In this document: positions 36,901 to 44,726 of the stretch, one piece after another
Numbering within the stretch: position 1 is the first letter of the stretch
How the letters are laid out: every line of letters begins with the position of its first letter
Assembly (NCBI RefSeq): GCF_022179765.1
Contig: NZ_BPRE01000004.1
Span: 248,001-312,000, forward strand
Length of the DNA: 64,000 bases
Direction: 5' to 3'
DNA from: Methylorubrum suomiense
Lineage (GTDB): Bacteria; Pseudomonadota; Alphaproteobacteria; Rhizobiales; Beijerinckiaceae
The notes under the pieces: model-generated
Seen by the model: only the letters and a program-made list of their open reading frames with translations
Database searches by the model: none
Told to the model about the DNA's origin: nothing
Position numbers and translations under genes: made by a program

Positions 36901-37232
36901 GCGACCTGCTGGCGCGCGAAGTAGATGTCGAGCTTCTCCGCGAAGACGGCGGTGACCTGCGAGAAGCCGTTGCGCGAGAGCGAGCGGGTGTATTCCAGCC
37001 CCTTGATGCCCGCGAGCGCGGTCTCGACCGGGTAGGTGACCTGCTTCTCGATGTCGACGGGCGAGAGCGAGGGCGCGGTCGTGTTGATCTGGACCTGGTT
37101 GTTGGTGATGTCCGGGACGGCGTCGATGGGCAGCTTGGTCACGGCATAGCCACCGAATCCGGCCGCCAGCAGCGACAGCAGCAGCACGAGCCAGCGCTGG
37201 TGGACGGAGAAGTCGAGGATCTTCGAAATCAT
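33984..37232 (-). CDS. czcA: CzcA-type Zn/Co/Cd efflux RND transporter
   Basis: 1082 aa from the ATG before ISKILDFSVHQRW, with GAGGGGACG upstream. The TM4 motif DFGLIVDGAVIITENALRHL carries the acidic residues of the divalent-metal (HME1/2) class. The standard features follow: FNELLAGTRGDLAVKVFGEE in the porter domain, and the C-terminal TM bundle with GLVMLTFIKQLVAEG. It exports Zn2+, Co2+ or Cd2+ from the periplasm across the outer membrane, driven by protons. It is 11 bases after czcB. No czcC outer-membrane gene is present in the window. The broken copy at 9397 is its paralog. Confidence 0.95.
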   Translation of the reverse strand: MISKILDFSVHQRWLVLLLSLLAAGFGGYAVTKLPIDAVPDITNNQVQINTTAPSLSPVDIEKQVTYPVETALAGIKGLEYTRSLSRNGFSQVTAVFAEKLDIYFARQQVAERLSQVKQDLPPGAEPAMGPISTGLGEIYMWSIHYAKPGERQVSAAGKPGWQPDGSYLTPEGQSLRTELEQTAYLRTVQDWIIRPQIKTVPGVAGIDGIGGFEKQYHVQPDPTKLAARDLSFGDVARALETNNANQGARYLEDNGEGYVVRAAGRLESMDEIGDVVVATRAGVPVRIRDIAEVRIGKDLRTGSGSENGQEVVIGTALMLIGDNSRKVAAAVDARMEQIRKSLPPGVEVQTVLDRTRLVEATIKTVAKNLSEGAALVIVILFLLLGNIRAAIITALVIPVAMLMTMTGMVEAKISANLMSLGALDFGLIVDGAVIITENALRHLAEKQHELGRSLDTEERLQTVRASAEEMIKPSLYGQAIIILVYVPLLTFTGVEGKMFEPMALTVIIALVAAFVLSLTFVPALISIVITGKVTEEDNFIIRAFKAAYRPVLAAAVRAPVAFVVGALLLLVGAGILSTRLGTEFIPQLDEKSIALNATRIPSTSLTQSQAMQLKVEQAVSKFPQVAYVFSKTGTAEVASDPMPPNSSDTFVILKPQEEWPDPSLSKADLQEQIEKAVGELAGNVYEFSQPIQLRFNELLAGTRGDLAVKVFGEEFEPMLKAANQVAQVLRGITGAEDVKVEQTAGLPFLEIKINKAEAARYGLSVGAIQEVIGAAIGGKDAGVVFEGDRRFPIVVRLNDKVREDREALENIPVPLPPGLNGRASSVLLKQVASFSVTEGPNQISRENGKRRVVVTANVRGRDIGSLVAEAQGKVAAQVQLPSGYYVTWGGQFENLASAKQRLMIVVPVCFFLIFLLLYSALGSPRDALLVFSAVPLALTGGIAALWLRGMPISVPAAVGFIALSGVAVLNGLVMLTFIKQLVAEGRPKREAILEGAMIRLRPVAMTALVASLGFVPMAIATETGAEIQRPLATVVIGGLISATLLTLVVLPALYARFGRVETTAAAERPAPSVPRQLKAAE

Positions 37233-37243
37233 GGCCCGTCCCC

Positions 37244-38617
37244 TCAATGCGCGTGGTCGGCTTCGCTCTTTCCGAGCTCGGCCTTGAGGAGGAAGGTGTT
37301 GCCGACGGCGATGGCCTCGCCGGGCTTGAGACCCGAGGCGACCTCGTAGGCGTCGTCGTCGGAGCGCCCGAGTTCGACCTCGCGCTTCTCGAAGCCCTCG
37401 TCTGTGCGGACGAAGACGACGCGCTTGCCCTCGACGGTCTGGAGGGCCGCCTTGGGCACGCTCACCGGAACGGCATCCCGCGAGATCTCGACCTCGGCGG
37501 TGACGTAGGTGCCCGGACGCCAGGCCATGTCCTTGTTCGGCAGGGCGACGATGACCTTGGCGGCACGCGTGTCGGCGGTGAGGAAAGGACTGACGAAGAC
37601 GACCTTGCCCTTCTCGTGCTGCACGCCGCCCTCCTGGCCCGGCGCGACCGTGACGGACGCGCCTTCCTTGACCTTGGCGAGTTCCGAGGTCGGAACGGCA
37701 AGTTCGATCCACACCGTTGAGAGGTCGGCGACGGTGTAGAGGTCGGAAGGGTCGCCTTCCTTGCCCACCGCGGTGCCGACGTCGACCTTTCGCTCGACGA
37801 TGCGCCCCGACATCGGCGAGCGCAGTTCGTACTGGCGCAGGCTCGACAGGTTCGGGGTGGTCTCGTCGCGCTTGGCCAGCTTGGCCACCGCCGTCGCGTC
37901 GAGCCCCAGCGCCGACAGCTTCTGCCGCGCCAGATCCTGGCGCAGCGTCGCCTCGGAATAGACCGCCTTGGCATTCAAGAAGGCGCTCTCGGCCGAGATC
38001 CGCTTGTCCCAGAGCGCCTGCTGCCGTTCGAAATTGGTCTTCTCCAGGTCGGCCTTCACCGAGGCGGTGAGGTACTCGCTCTTGGAGTCCGCGACCTCGC
38101 GGCTATCCAGGACGGCAACGACCTCGTCCTTCTTGACGGCGTCGCCCAGGCGCTTGCGCATCTCGGCGACGGTGCCGACGACCCGGGCAGGGACCCGCGC
38201 GATCCGGTCGGTGTCGGGCGTGATCGTACCGGGCACCAGGATATGGCGAGACAGCATGGCGCCCTCGGCTTTGGCCACCTTGATGTCCTGGTTCTCGATC
38301 TGCTCGGCGGTCATTTTGACATGACCTTCCTCGCCTTCGGCCTCGGAGTGGTCATGCTCGCCTTGGGTCTGCTCGGCCCCGGGCTTACTGGCCGGCTTGC
38401 CGTGACCGTGACCGTGTCCGTCGCCCGCGGCGTGGCCCGCCTCGCCGGGGGAAGCCTCGGCGGAATTCGCGGCGGTGGGGCCGCTGGCGAGGTTGAAGAC
38501 GGTCGGCGGCAGGCCAGCCGATATCAACAGCCCCTGGACGAAGCCGGAGACGGCGGGAACCGCAGCGCCCACGAGGACGCCGACGGCCAGGATGAGGGCG
38601 GTCAGGATGATGCGCAT
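37244..38617 (-). CDS. czcB: CzcB-type RND periplasmic adaptor
   Basis: 457 aa from the ATG before RIILTALILAVGVLVGAAV, the start that matches the paralog at 8020. A His-rich linker (GHAAGDGHGHGHGKPA, then EHDHSEAEGEEGH) precedes the adaptor core: RVPARVVGTVAEMRKRLGD, hairpin region SEYLTASVKADLEKTNFERQ, YELRSPMSGRIVERKVDVGT, and membrane-proximal domains ending KRVVFVRTDEGFEKREVELG. It bridges CzcA and an outer-membrane channel. A longer start at 38665 is possible. A leader ORF lies 125 bases upstream. Confidence 0.93.
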   Translation of the reverse strand: MRIILTALILAVGVLVGAAVPAVSGFVQGLLISAGLPPTVFNLASGPTAANSAEASPGEAGHAAGDGHGHGHGKPASKPGAEQTQGEHDHSEAEGEEGHVKMTAEQIENQDIKVAKAEGAMLSRHILVPGTITPDTDRIARVPARVVGTVAEMRKRLGDAVKKDEVVAVLDSREVADSKSEYLTASVKADLEKTNFERQQALWDKRISAESAFLNAKAVYSEATLRQDLARQKLSALGLDATAVAKLAKRDETTPNLSSLRQYELRSPMSGRIVERKVDVGTAVGKEGDPSDLYTVADLSTVWIELAVPTSELAKVKEGASVTVAPGQEGGVQHEKGKVVFVSPFLTADTRAAKVIVALPNKDMAWRPGTYVTAEVEISRDAVPVSVPKAALQTVEGKRVVFVRTDEGFEKREVELGRSDDDAYEVASGLKPGEAIAVGNTFLLKAELGKSEADHAH

Positions 38618-38715
38618 GATGCCTGCTCGGGCGTGCCGGAAGCCGATGACGGACATGCCGGACAATCGCGGTCGGTGACGTGAGGAGACGGCTCGGGTCG
38701 GTCGGACCCGGGTTC

Positions 38716-38741
38716 GTGACGCGCCGCCTTCGCGGCGTCAC
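38716..38741 (-). promoter_or_regulatory. strong hairpin immediately after the czc leader stop
   Basis: On the minus strand, GTGACG-CCGC pairs with GCGG-CG-CGTCAC, one base after the leader stop region. The sequence GGTGACGCCGCG follows the stop here and after the leader at 7514-7888, which points to conserved function. No T-run. Confidence 0.55.
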
Positions 38742-38742
38742 C

Positions 38743-39117
38743 TCAGGCGCGCGGCGGCCTTGGCAGGCGGTCGGGAGAGACCGAGGGCATCCTCTCGGAC
38801 AATCTGGCGTAGGAGGGGCGCGTTCCGTCGGGGAGCGGGGCATCGCCGGCGACGGTCGTGCTCAAGGCGACGTGGCAACCGCAATGGACGTGGTCGGCTG
38901 ACCCGGGGTCGGAGGCATGATCCAGGCCAGACACCGTATGCGGGACGAGCGAGAGTTCGCTCCTGTCATGGCCTTGACGGCCCTGGTGAGAGACAAGGTC
39001 GTCCATGAGACCGGCGCCGGGCATCGCGATGGCCAGCGCCAGGACGAGCGCGAGGGCGGCGGTTGCCCACCACCCCGTCATCGCTCCGAAGCTCATATGG
39101 CGCCGCGCCGAAGTCAT
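38743..39117 (-). CDS. exported leader ORF with HCGCH and C-terminal RPPRA, upstream of czc operon
   Basis: 124 aa. AAGGACGG lies about 4 bases before the ATG. A hydrophobic signal (WATAALALVLALAIAMPGAG) is followed by DDLVSHQGRQGHD, the cluster DHVHCGCHVAL at about residues 76-86, and the end SPDRLPRPPRA. It has the same length, cluster and ending as the leader at 7514-7888, and both precede czcB genes. The ones before copper-type pumps carry richer CC clusters. Inferred role: metal-dependent nascent-chain arrest controlling czcB translation. Confidence 0.7.
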   Translation of the reverse strand: MTSARRHMSFGAMTGWWATAALALVLALAIAMPGAGLMDDLVSHQGRQGHDRSELSLVPHTVSGLDHASDPGSADHVHCGCHVALSTTVAGDAPLPDGTRPSYARLSERMPSVSPDRLPRPPRA

Positions 39118-39271
39118 CACCGTCCTTATCTGCGATTCCGAGGCTGTGTCGCAAGCTGCGGTCGCCCGTTGTGGTGAAGGCTTCCCTGGTCGGAGGATAC
39201 TGAATGGTCGCTTCACGCCCCGTTCAAAGCCGTCGGCAGAGCCTTGTGCGACCAGCAAGGAATTTTCGTCC

Positions 39272-39499
39272 ATGAAACGTCGCTTGATCACCCTGACGAC
39301 CGCTGCCCTCGCATCGGTCCCCATGACCGCGTCGGCCCAACATTACGGCTACGGACCACCTCCCCACCATCATGAGGAGGTGCGCCGCCACCATCACGGC
39401 GACCACGACCACGTGGAGGTTCGTCGCCATCATCACGACGACCGGGACGAGAACCGCCACGGCTTTGAGCGCCACGATCACCGCGAGTTCGACGACTGA
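39272..39499 (+). CDS. histidine-rich periplasmic protein
   Basis: 75 aa. The signal peptide ends at SAQ (about residue 23). The mature part is nearly all His/Arg/Asp/Glu, for example PPPHHHEEVRRHHHGDHDHV and VEVRRHHHDDRDENRHG, with two copies of EVRRHHH. Such sequences bind Zn2+, Ni2+ or Cu2+ strongly. AAGGA lies upstream of the ATG. It is divergent from the czc leader across 154 bases, so it may share metal control. Its role as a periplasmic metal buffer is inferred from composition. Confidence 0.75.
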   Translation: MKRRLITLTTAALASVPMTASAQHYGYGPPPHHHEEVRRHHHGDHDHVEVRRHHHDDRDENRHGFERHDHREFDD

Positions 39500-39684
39500 A
39501 CGTTTCGGTCGACCGAACCAAGGCGGACGCCCGCCCCGACTTGCGTCGAGGCGGGCGTTTCCACGATGCGTGAGGGGGCTGTATCGCACCGTGAAAAGTC
39601 GTCCGGGCAAGGGGACGCCGCGAGCGCGTAGCCGAGGCCCGTTGCCAGGAGCGCGAAGACGACGAGCAGGGGCAGCAATCGCAT
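39478..39684 (-). CDS. small secreted hypothetical protein
   Basis: 68 aa. A convincing signal peptide (MRLLPLLVVFALLATGLGYA, ending ALAAS) and GGGAG 6 bases upstream support it. The mature part holds two cysteines (SPCPDDFSRCD) and is otherwise unremarkable. Its end overlaps the end of the convergent histidine-rich gene by 22 bases. No family recognised. Confidence 0.45.
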   Translation of the reverse strand: MRLLPLLVVFALLATGLGYALAASPCPDDFSRCDTAPSRIVETPASTQVGAGVRLGSVDRNVQSSNSR

Positions 39685-39722
39685 CGCGCGTCTCCCGCTC
39701 ATCGTGTCACCTCGTGGGAAGC

Positions 39723-39986
39723 TTACTTCTTGCCGGGCTTATCCTGGCTGTGCCCGTGCGCGTGGCCGTCGCCTTCGCGGTGCGCGGGCTTGCCGTCCGG
39801 GCCTTTCTCCTGCGCCTCCCGCACCCGCGGATCGTCACGGTGGGCGGGTCCGCCGGAGACGTCGCCCGAGTTCGGGACGCTGCGCTCCGGATTGGAGGCG
39901 TTGCCGTGCCCGTCGACCGCGAGGGCGGGCGTGGCCGCTCCGGCCAGCATCGCGGCGGTGAGAACGGCGGCAAGCGTACGCTTCAT
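39723..39986 (-). CDS. small secreted His-rich protein
   Basis: 87 aa. A signal peptide at about residues 1-23 is followed by a hydrophilic, low-complexity mature part: VDGHGNASNPERSVPNSGDV, SGGPAHRDDP, and a tail with HREGDGHAHGHSQDKPGKK. It resembles the 80-aa protein at 909-1151 (GGPAHD). GAAGGG lies before the ATG. It probably belongs to a family of periplasmic metal-associated small proteins. Function unproven. Confidence 0.6.
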   Translation of the reverse strand: MKRTLAAVLTAAMLAGAATPALAVDGHGNASNPERSVPNSGDVSGGPAHRDDPRVREAQEKGPDGKPAHREGDGHAHGHSQDKPGKK

Positions 39987-40070
39987 CGATCTGTATCCCT
40001 TCCATCGGCCACATCGGCCGCTTGAGGAGTGGAGATAGCCGACCCGTTTGACTGCCGTTCGCCGCGTTCG

Positions 40071-40111
40071 TGACGAAGTGTGTCAGGCGCGCGTGCCGAC
40101 ACACTTCGTCA
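40071..40111. promoter_or_regulatory. 14-base perfect inverted repeat upstream of the DUF1275 gene
   Basis: TGACGAAGTGTGTC and GACACACTTCGTCA are separated by 13 bases. There is no T-run. The length and spacing fit the operator of a dimeric repressor, or an RNA hairpin. It lies 118 bases before the preferred start of the DUF1275 gene. Confidence 0.55.
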
Positions 40112-40228
40112 AGGTCGAGCAAAGCCTCGGCCATGGGGTCGACGTATCCCTACCGGCTCCCCGCAGGACCGGACGCCGGGTCGAACGCGACCCCGGCGAG
40201 ATCCGACGCGGCAGCGACAGGTGGCCAA

Positions 40229-40960
40229 GTGGACAGATCTTTCCCGTCGAGACCCGAGACCCGCGTGCCCCTGGCCGTCGCGCTGGCATTCCTGGCGGGT
40301 TCGGCCGACTCGATAGGCTTCCTGGAACACTCTCAACTGTTCATGTCGTTCATGAGTGGGAACACGACCCGGTTCGGCGTCGCGGCCAGTTCCTTCGATT
40401 GGTCGGGCGTCACCAGGTTCGGCAGCACCATCGCGCTGTTCTGCTTCGGTGCGTTCGCCGGCACCCTTGTTGCGGCTTGGGCTGGGCGGTGGCGTCTTTC
40501 GGTCCTGCTCGGCGCGCAGGCCGTCCTGCTGTCCATCGGCAACCTCCTGCCGGAAGCTTCCGATGCGTTTCCTCTTCATGCCTATCCCGTCGTCCTTGCC
40601 CTCGGCATGCTGAATGCGACGCTGCAGGATGAGGCCGGGCGGAGCCTCGCCCTGACCTACGTCACCGGAACCGTCGTACGTTTCGGGACCGGTTTGGCGA
40701 ACATGGTCCTGCACAAGCCCGCGCCGTCGTTCTGGCTCCAGGCACCGCTTTGGGCGGGCCTGACGCTTGGCGCGGTCGCCGGCGGCTTCATCCAGAAGGC
40801 CCTTGGTCCCGATGCCTTCCTCGTTCCGGCGGCCCTGTCCGCGTCGCTGGCTGTCGCAGGCATCATCCTCACGGTGGCACTGCCTGGGAGCGGCTATGTC
40901 TCGAACGAGCGGTCGGCGCAGCCGGACGCGCACCCCGACGCACCGGCGACCGCCCGGTAG
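40229..40960 (+). CDS. DUF1275 (YoaK) family membrane protein
   Basis: 243 aa from a GTG with AGGTGG upstream. This length fits the family. The characteristic start is LAFLAGSADSIGFLEHSQLF, with MSFMSGNTTRFGVA following, then about six TM segments, including GMLNATLQDEAGRSLALTYVTGTVVRFG. DUF1275 proteins are common inner-membrane proteins of unknown transport role. The frame is open to 40070, but that would put an inverted repeat and a non-conserved 53-residue tail inside the gene. An ATG at 40133 is a further alternative. Confidence 0.82.
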   Translation: MDRSFPSRPETRVPLAVALAFLAGSADSIGFLEHSQLFMSFMSGNTTRFGVAASSFDWSGVTRFGSTIALFCFGAFAGTLVAAWAGRWRLSVLLGAQAVLLSIGNLLPEASDAFPLHAYPVVLALGMLNATLQDEAGRSLALTYVTGTVVRFGTGLANMVLHKPAPSFWLQAPLWAGLTLGAVAGGFIQKALGPDAFLVPAALSASLAVAGIILTVALPGSGYVSNERSAQPDAHPDAPATAR

Positions 40961-40968
40961 GCCGCGTC

Positions 40969-42300
40969 TCAATCGCGTCCCTTCGCCCTCGGCAGGCGGA
41001 TCTCGGCCCGCAGGCTGCCCTCTGGCCGGTTCGACAGGACGAGCGTGCCGCCGTCCGCCTCGACCGCGCGCCGGGCGATAGTCAGTCCGAGCCCCGTCCC
41101 GCCCGTGTTGCGGTTACGCGACCCCTCCAGCCTGGTGAAGGGCTGGAAGGCCCGGGCGACGTCCTCCGGCGCGATGCCGGGGCCGTCGTCGTCGATGCGC
41201 ACCACCAGGGTCGCCTCTTCGATCTCGATGCCGACCCGGACCCGGATCCCGTAGCGCACACCGTTGTCGACAAGGTTCTCGACCGCGCGGCGGAAGGCAA
41301 CGGGACGTACCGACGCCAGCGCCCGGCCGGGGCCGTCGTAGCCCACCTCGCGGCCCACGTCCGCGGAGGCGTCGGCGACGCTCATCAGCACGCTCGCCAC
41401 GTTGACGACCTGCCGTGCTTCCGGGTCGGCTTCGCCACGCAGGTACGACAGCGTCGCGTCGATCATGGCCTGCATGTCGTCGAGGTCGGCAGCCATGGCA
41501 CGGCGGTCCGCAAGGTCATCGACCTTGTCCAGGCGAAGACGGAGCCGGGCGATCGGCGTGCGCAGATCGTGCGAGACCGCCGCCAAAGCCTGCGTCCGTT
41601 CCGCGACGAGGCGGTGGATGCGCCCTTGCATCGCGTTCAGCGCCCGACCGATCCCGCGCGTCTCGTCCGGTCCGACCTCAGGCACGGACACGACCGTACC
41701 GTGCCCGATCCGGACGGTGGCGTGCGTAAGTTCCCTGAGCGGGCCGGCGATCCGGTGCACCAGCACGACGGCGGCGACGCCGACCAGGATCGCCATCGCG
41801 GTGGCGAGGTACGCCCAGGGTGCAAGGTGGACCAGGTGAGGCGAATGGGCGGACCGGAAGGTCAGGAAACTGCCGTCCGGCAGCGGGAAGGCGCCGCGCA
41901 GGTCCTGTTGGTGCAGCGGCTCGTCCGGCGCCGCCAGGGCGAGCGCCAGACCTGGGCCGAGCACGGGCTCGATCTCCAGGACGCGTTCGCGCAGATCGCG
42001 CAAGGCGGGGTCTGTCTTGCCCGTCTCGGCGGATTCCCCCCGCTCCCAGCCTATCTCGAAATGACCCGACGAGAGGGCTTTTGCCTCGATGCCGCGCTCC
42101 CCCGGCGGTCGCCGCAGTACCGCTTCCCGCGCCAAGACGAGCTGTCGCGCCACTTCGTTCGCGAACGCCTCGTCGGCCGCGGCCGACGCCGACTGACGGT
42201 ACAGCAACAACGCGCCCCCGTGGACCACGAGTACCGCCAGCAACAGCACGGCGACGGTGCGCCCCTCCAGGCTGCGGGCAAGATCGACCAGTTGTTTCAC
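40969..42300 (-). CDS. sensor histidine kinase
   Basis: 443 aa. TM1 is at about residues 14-34 (TVAVLLLAVLVVHGGALLLY), a periplasmic sensor region of about 120 residues follows, and TM2 is YLATAMAILVGVAAVVLVHR, then HAMP. The DHp motif is AAVSHDLRTPIARLRLRLDK with the phospho-His near residue 243. The ATPase boxes are NLVDNGVRYG, DDGPGIAPED and GGTGLGLTIA. It is an EnvZ/CpxA-type kinase. Its start overlaps the response-regulator stop by 4 bases, so the two form one unit. The signal is unknown; nearby metal genes are suggestive only. Confidence 0.93.
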   Translation of the reverse strand: MKQLVDLARSLEGRTVAVLLLAVLVVHGGALLLYRQSASAAADEAFANEVARQLVLAREAVLRRPPGERGIEAKALSSGHFEIGWERGESAETGKTDPALRDLRERVLEIEPVLGPGLALALAAPDEPLHQQDLRGAFPLPDGSFLTFRSAHSPHLVHLAPWAYLATAMAILVGVAAVVLVHRIAGPLRELTHATVRIGHGTVVSVPEVGPDETRGIGRALNAMQGRIHRLVAERTQALAAVSHDLRTPIARLRLRLDKVDDLADRRAMAADLDDMQAMIDATLSYLRGEADPEARQVVNVASVLMSVADASADVGREVGYDGPGRALASVRPVAFRRAVENLVDNGVRYGIRVRVGIEIEEATLVVRIDDDGPGIAPEDVARAFQPFTRLEGSRNRNTGGTGLGLTIARRAVEADGGTLVLSNRPEGSLRAEIRLPRAKGRD

Positions 42301-43058
42301 GCCCGCTCGACCTTGGCGGCCATCATGTAGCCGGAGCCGCGAACCGTCTTGATCACGGGGAGCGTGCCCTCGGGCGGTTCGAGCTTGCGCCTCAGGCGGC
42401 TGACCAGGGTGTCCACGCTACGGTCGGACGGGGCGGCGAGCCGTCCGCGGCTCATCTCCAGGATCTGCTCGCGGCCGAGCACGCGCCCGGGATGCTCTAG
42501 GAACACCATGAGTAGGTCGTGCTCGGCCCCCGAGAGGTCTACGGCAGCCCCCCCGGGATCGGTCAGCTGCCGGCTGCGCAAATCGAGCCGCCAGCCGGCG
42601 AAGGTCAGAACCTGTGCCCTCTCCGCCGCGGTGGCGGCCGGCGCGATGGTGGTCCGACGCAGCACCGCGCGGATGCGGGCAAGGAGTTCCGGCCGGCCGA
42701 ACGGCTTGGCGACGTAGTCGTCGGCTCCGAGTTCGAGTCCGAGTACCCGGTCCGCCTCCTCGTTGCGGGCGGAGAGCATGATGACCGGCACGGTGCCCTT
42801 GCTGCGCAGCGCCCGCAGCAGATCGAAGCCGGAGGCGCCGGGCAGCATCACGTCGAGCAAGACGAGATCGACCGACTTCCCGGGCAGAAGCGACCACATC
42901 TCGGCGCCGCTGCGGCAACCGGTGACGCGGTAGCCGCTCTCCCTCAGGAGTCGCGTGACCAACACCCGCATGCCGTCGTCGTCTTCGATCAGGAGGATGT
43001 GCTCCTGTGCGCAGCCCGCTCCCGGCCTGTCATCGCGTTCCATCAGCCACCGTTTCAT
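42297..43058 (-). CDS. OmpR-family response regulator
   Basis: 253 aa. The receiver domain has the acidic pocket ILLIEDDDGM, phospho-Asp69 in LVLLDVMLPGASGF, and Lys in YVAKPFGRPELLAR. The C-terminal winged HTH ends SVDTLVSRLRRKLE, then IKTVRGSGYMM. It is the partner of the kinase encoded directly downstream with a 4-base overlap. The start may be this ATG or the one six codons later. It is preceded by an AT-rich region that probably holds its promoter. Confidence 0.93.
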   Translation of the reverse strand: MKRWLMERDDRPGAGCAQEHILLIEDDDGMRVLVTRLLRESGYRVTGCRSGAEMWSLLPGKSVDLVLLDVMLPGASGFDLLRALRSKGTVPVIMLSARNEEADRVLGLELGADDYVAKPFGRPELLARIRAVLRRTTIAPAATAAERAQVLTFAGWRLDLRSRQLTDPGGAAVDLSGAEHDLLMVFLEHPGRVLGREQILEMSRGRLAAPSDRSVDTLVSRLRRKLEPPEGTLPVIKTVRGSGYMMAAKVERA

Positions 43059-43568
43059 CCATCGCCGCGGGGTCCATTGCGAACAAAGTCTCCGTCAGAT
43101 TCAGATAACGCATCAGGGGACTCTCATCGAGTGGGCCACGAACGTCAATGAAGTCACTTGTATAAATTTTGCATATTTTATATTGTCGATACGACTGCTC
43201 GACCAAAAATACGACCAATTTGATTTGATAGTATGCTCTATACATAATTAAATGTAATTTACGAGGATATCAAAATTTTGAAGTCAGAAGCGGTCGATGC
43301 CGGGTGAGTACAAATCGGCCTATGGATCCGGCTGTCGCGGAGGTGCGAATGGAGCGATCCGATGCTCGTTCGCCCGATTTCCCGGAAAAGAGCTGAACGG
43401 TGGTTCGAAGACATCGCCGAATACTCCTGAATTCGGACGGGCCGGCGCTCGGATTACTCTAACACCATGAGGCGTGAATTAACCTTTTTTTAACTCTAAC
43501 TCATTAGATTTGATTAACAAATTTGTGCACGCCGGGACAGGATGCCGGCAAGAGGGAGGCTGGCGGCG
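43059..43568. other. 510-base AT-rich intergenic region
   Basis: This is the most AT-rich stretch of the window, at about 43150-43290 and again at 43470-43530 (TTAACC followed by TTTTTTTAAC). It separates the two-component operon (minus) from flgC (plus), so promoters for both are expected. I see no coding frame and no clear operator. The composition, unlike the flanks, suggests imported DNA. Confidence 0.5.
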
Positions 43569-43973
43569 ATGAAGGACGACATTTCCGGGCCAAGCTTGGC
43601 GTCTGCCGCCCTACGCATACATCAGGGTCGCATGCGCGTGTCGGTCGAGAATATTGCCAACGCGCGTTCCACGGCGTCCGCCCCAGACGGCGAACCCTAT
43701 AGGCGCAAGATTGCAGTGTTCGAGCCGATCACGGGCAACACCGAAGAGGCACCGGCCATCCGTATCGTACGCGACAAGACCGAATTCCCGACGGTTCATA
43801 GTCCTGGACACCCCGCCGCCGATGCTGGCGGCAACCTCAAGCTTCCCAATGTCCGCCCTACGGTCGAGATGTCCGAACTTCGCTCTGCGATGCGAGCGTA
43901 CGAGGCCAATCTGCGCACTATCGCGACCTTTGACGACCTGAAAGGAAAGACGCTCGCGCTACTGAAGAGCTGA
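43569..43973 (+). CDS. flgC: FlgC-like flagellar rod protein, orphan copy
   Basis: 134 aa, the usual FlgC length. The N-terminal rod motif is SAALRIHQGRMRVSVENIAN, with the NIANA box that defines axial proteins. Then come PYRRKIAVFEPI, the FlgC-type HSPGHPAADAGGNLKLPNVR, and the C-terminal motif MSELRSAMRAYEANLRTI. GAGGGAGG lies about 10 bases before the ATG. FlgC forms the proximal rod of the flagellar basal body. No other flagellar gene is in view, so this copy has been separated from its operon or imported. Whether it is expressed is unknown. Confidence 0.85.
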   Translation: MKDDISGPSLASAALRIHQGRMRVSVENIANARSTASAPDGEPYRRKIAVFEPITGNTEEAPAIRIVRDKTEFPTVHSPGHPAADAGGNLKLPNVRPTVEMSELRSAMRAYEANLRTIATFDDLKGKTLALLKS

Positions 43974-44032
43974 TGTCATCGACCCGAAAGCCTTTCGTGA
44001 TGACGCATCAAACGCGGCCGGCACGTGCGCCA

Positions 44033-44719
44033 TCAACCGACAAGCTCATCGAGCAAGAGCAATAGCAGGAAGCCTGCGAAGAACATCGCGGTCACCCATG
44101 GACGGTCCTCCGTTTCGTGTGCCTCGACCAAAAGTTCCTCCGTCACGAGGTAGAGGAGCGCAATCAGGCCGAAGGCGAGAAAGCCGCCGCGGATGGCCGC
44201 GGGCAGCGTGGCGACCGGGCCGCCGAGCAGCGCACCGAGCGGCAGCAGGACGACGAGGGCGGCGGTCAAGCCGACCACCCTGGCTTTCGAGGTTCCGCCC
44301 TCGCCGAGTTCGTTCGCGACGGTCAGGCCGAGGAACAGCACCTCGATGGTCAGGGCGACCGTAAGCAGGAAACCGGCCTTGGCGCCCGCTGCGAAGGCGA
44401 TGCCGAGGACGAGCCCGTCCACCAAGATATCAATTCCGGTGACGGTCAGTAGACCGACTGGTCCTTTCACCCGACGCTCCAGAGTGCGGACCGCGAGCAT
44501 GGCGGCAACACCGACGCCGCCGCCGACCAGGGTGGCCCAAGGCGATCCGGCATGCTTGAGGTCAGGCAGGATCTCGCCCGCCGCCGCGGCGAATACGACG
44601 CCTGCGGCGAAGTGCTGGATGGCGCTGACCAAGACGGGTCCCGGCCGCATGTTGACGGCGACCGCGGCGCCGAGGACGGCGGCGGCTGCCGGGATGAGGG
44701 TATAGAGCCAGGCTTGCAT
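44033..44719 (-). CDS. ZIP-family metal transporter
   Basis: 228 aa with eight predicted TM segments. Metal-site helices are AIQHFAAGVVFAAAAGEILP, GIDILVDGLVLGIAFAAGA and ALTIEVLFLGLTVANELGEG, with EELLVEAHE near the end. ZIP proteins carry Zn2+ and other divalent metals, usually into the cytoplasm. It starts 7 bases before the CDF stop position (the next gene upstream on this strand), so CDF and ZIP form a two-gene operon. Pairing an importer type with an exporter in one MerR-controlled unit is odd, and some ZIP homologs can export. Confidence 0.88.
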   Translation of the reverse strand: MQAWLYTLIPAAAAVLGAAVAVNMRPGPVLVSAIQHFAAGVVFAAAAGEILPDLKHAGSPWATLVGGGVGVAAMLAVRTLERRVKGPVGLLTVTGIDILVDGLVLGIAFAAGAKAGFLLTVALTIEVLFLGLTVANELGEGGTSKARVVGLTAALVVLLPLGALLGGPVATLPAAIRGGFLAFGLIALLYLVTEELLVEAHETEDRPWVTAMFFAGFLLLLLLDELVG

Positions 44720-44726
44720 CGCAGGT

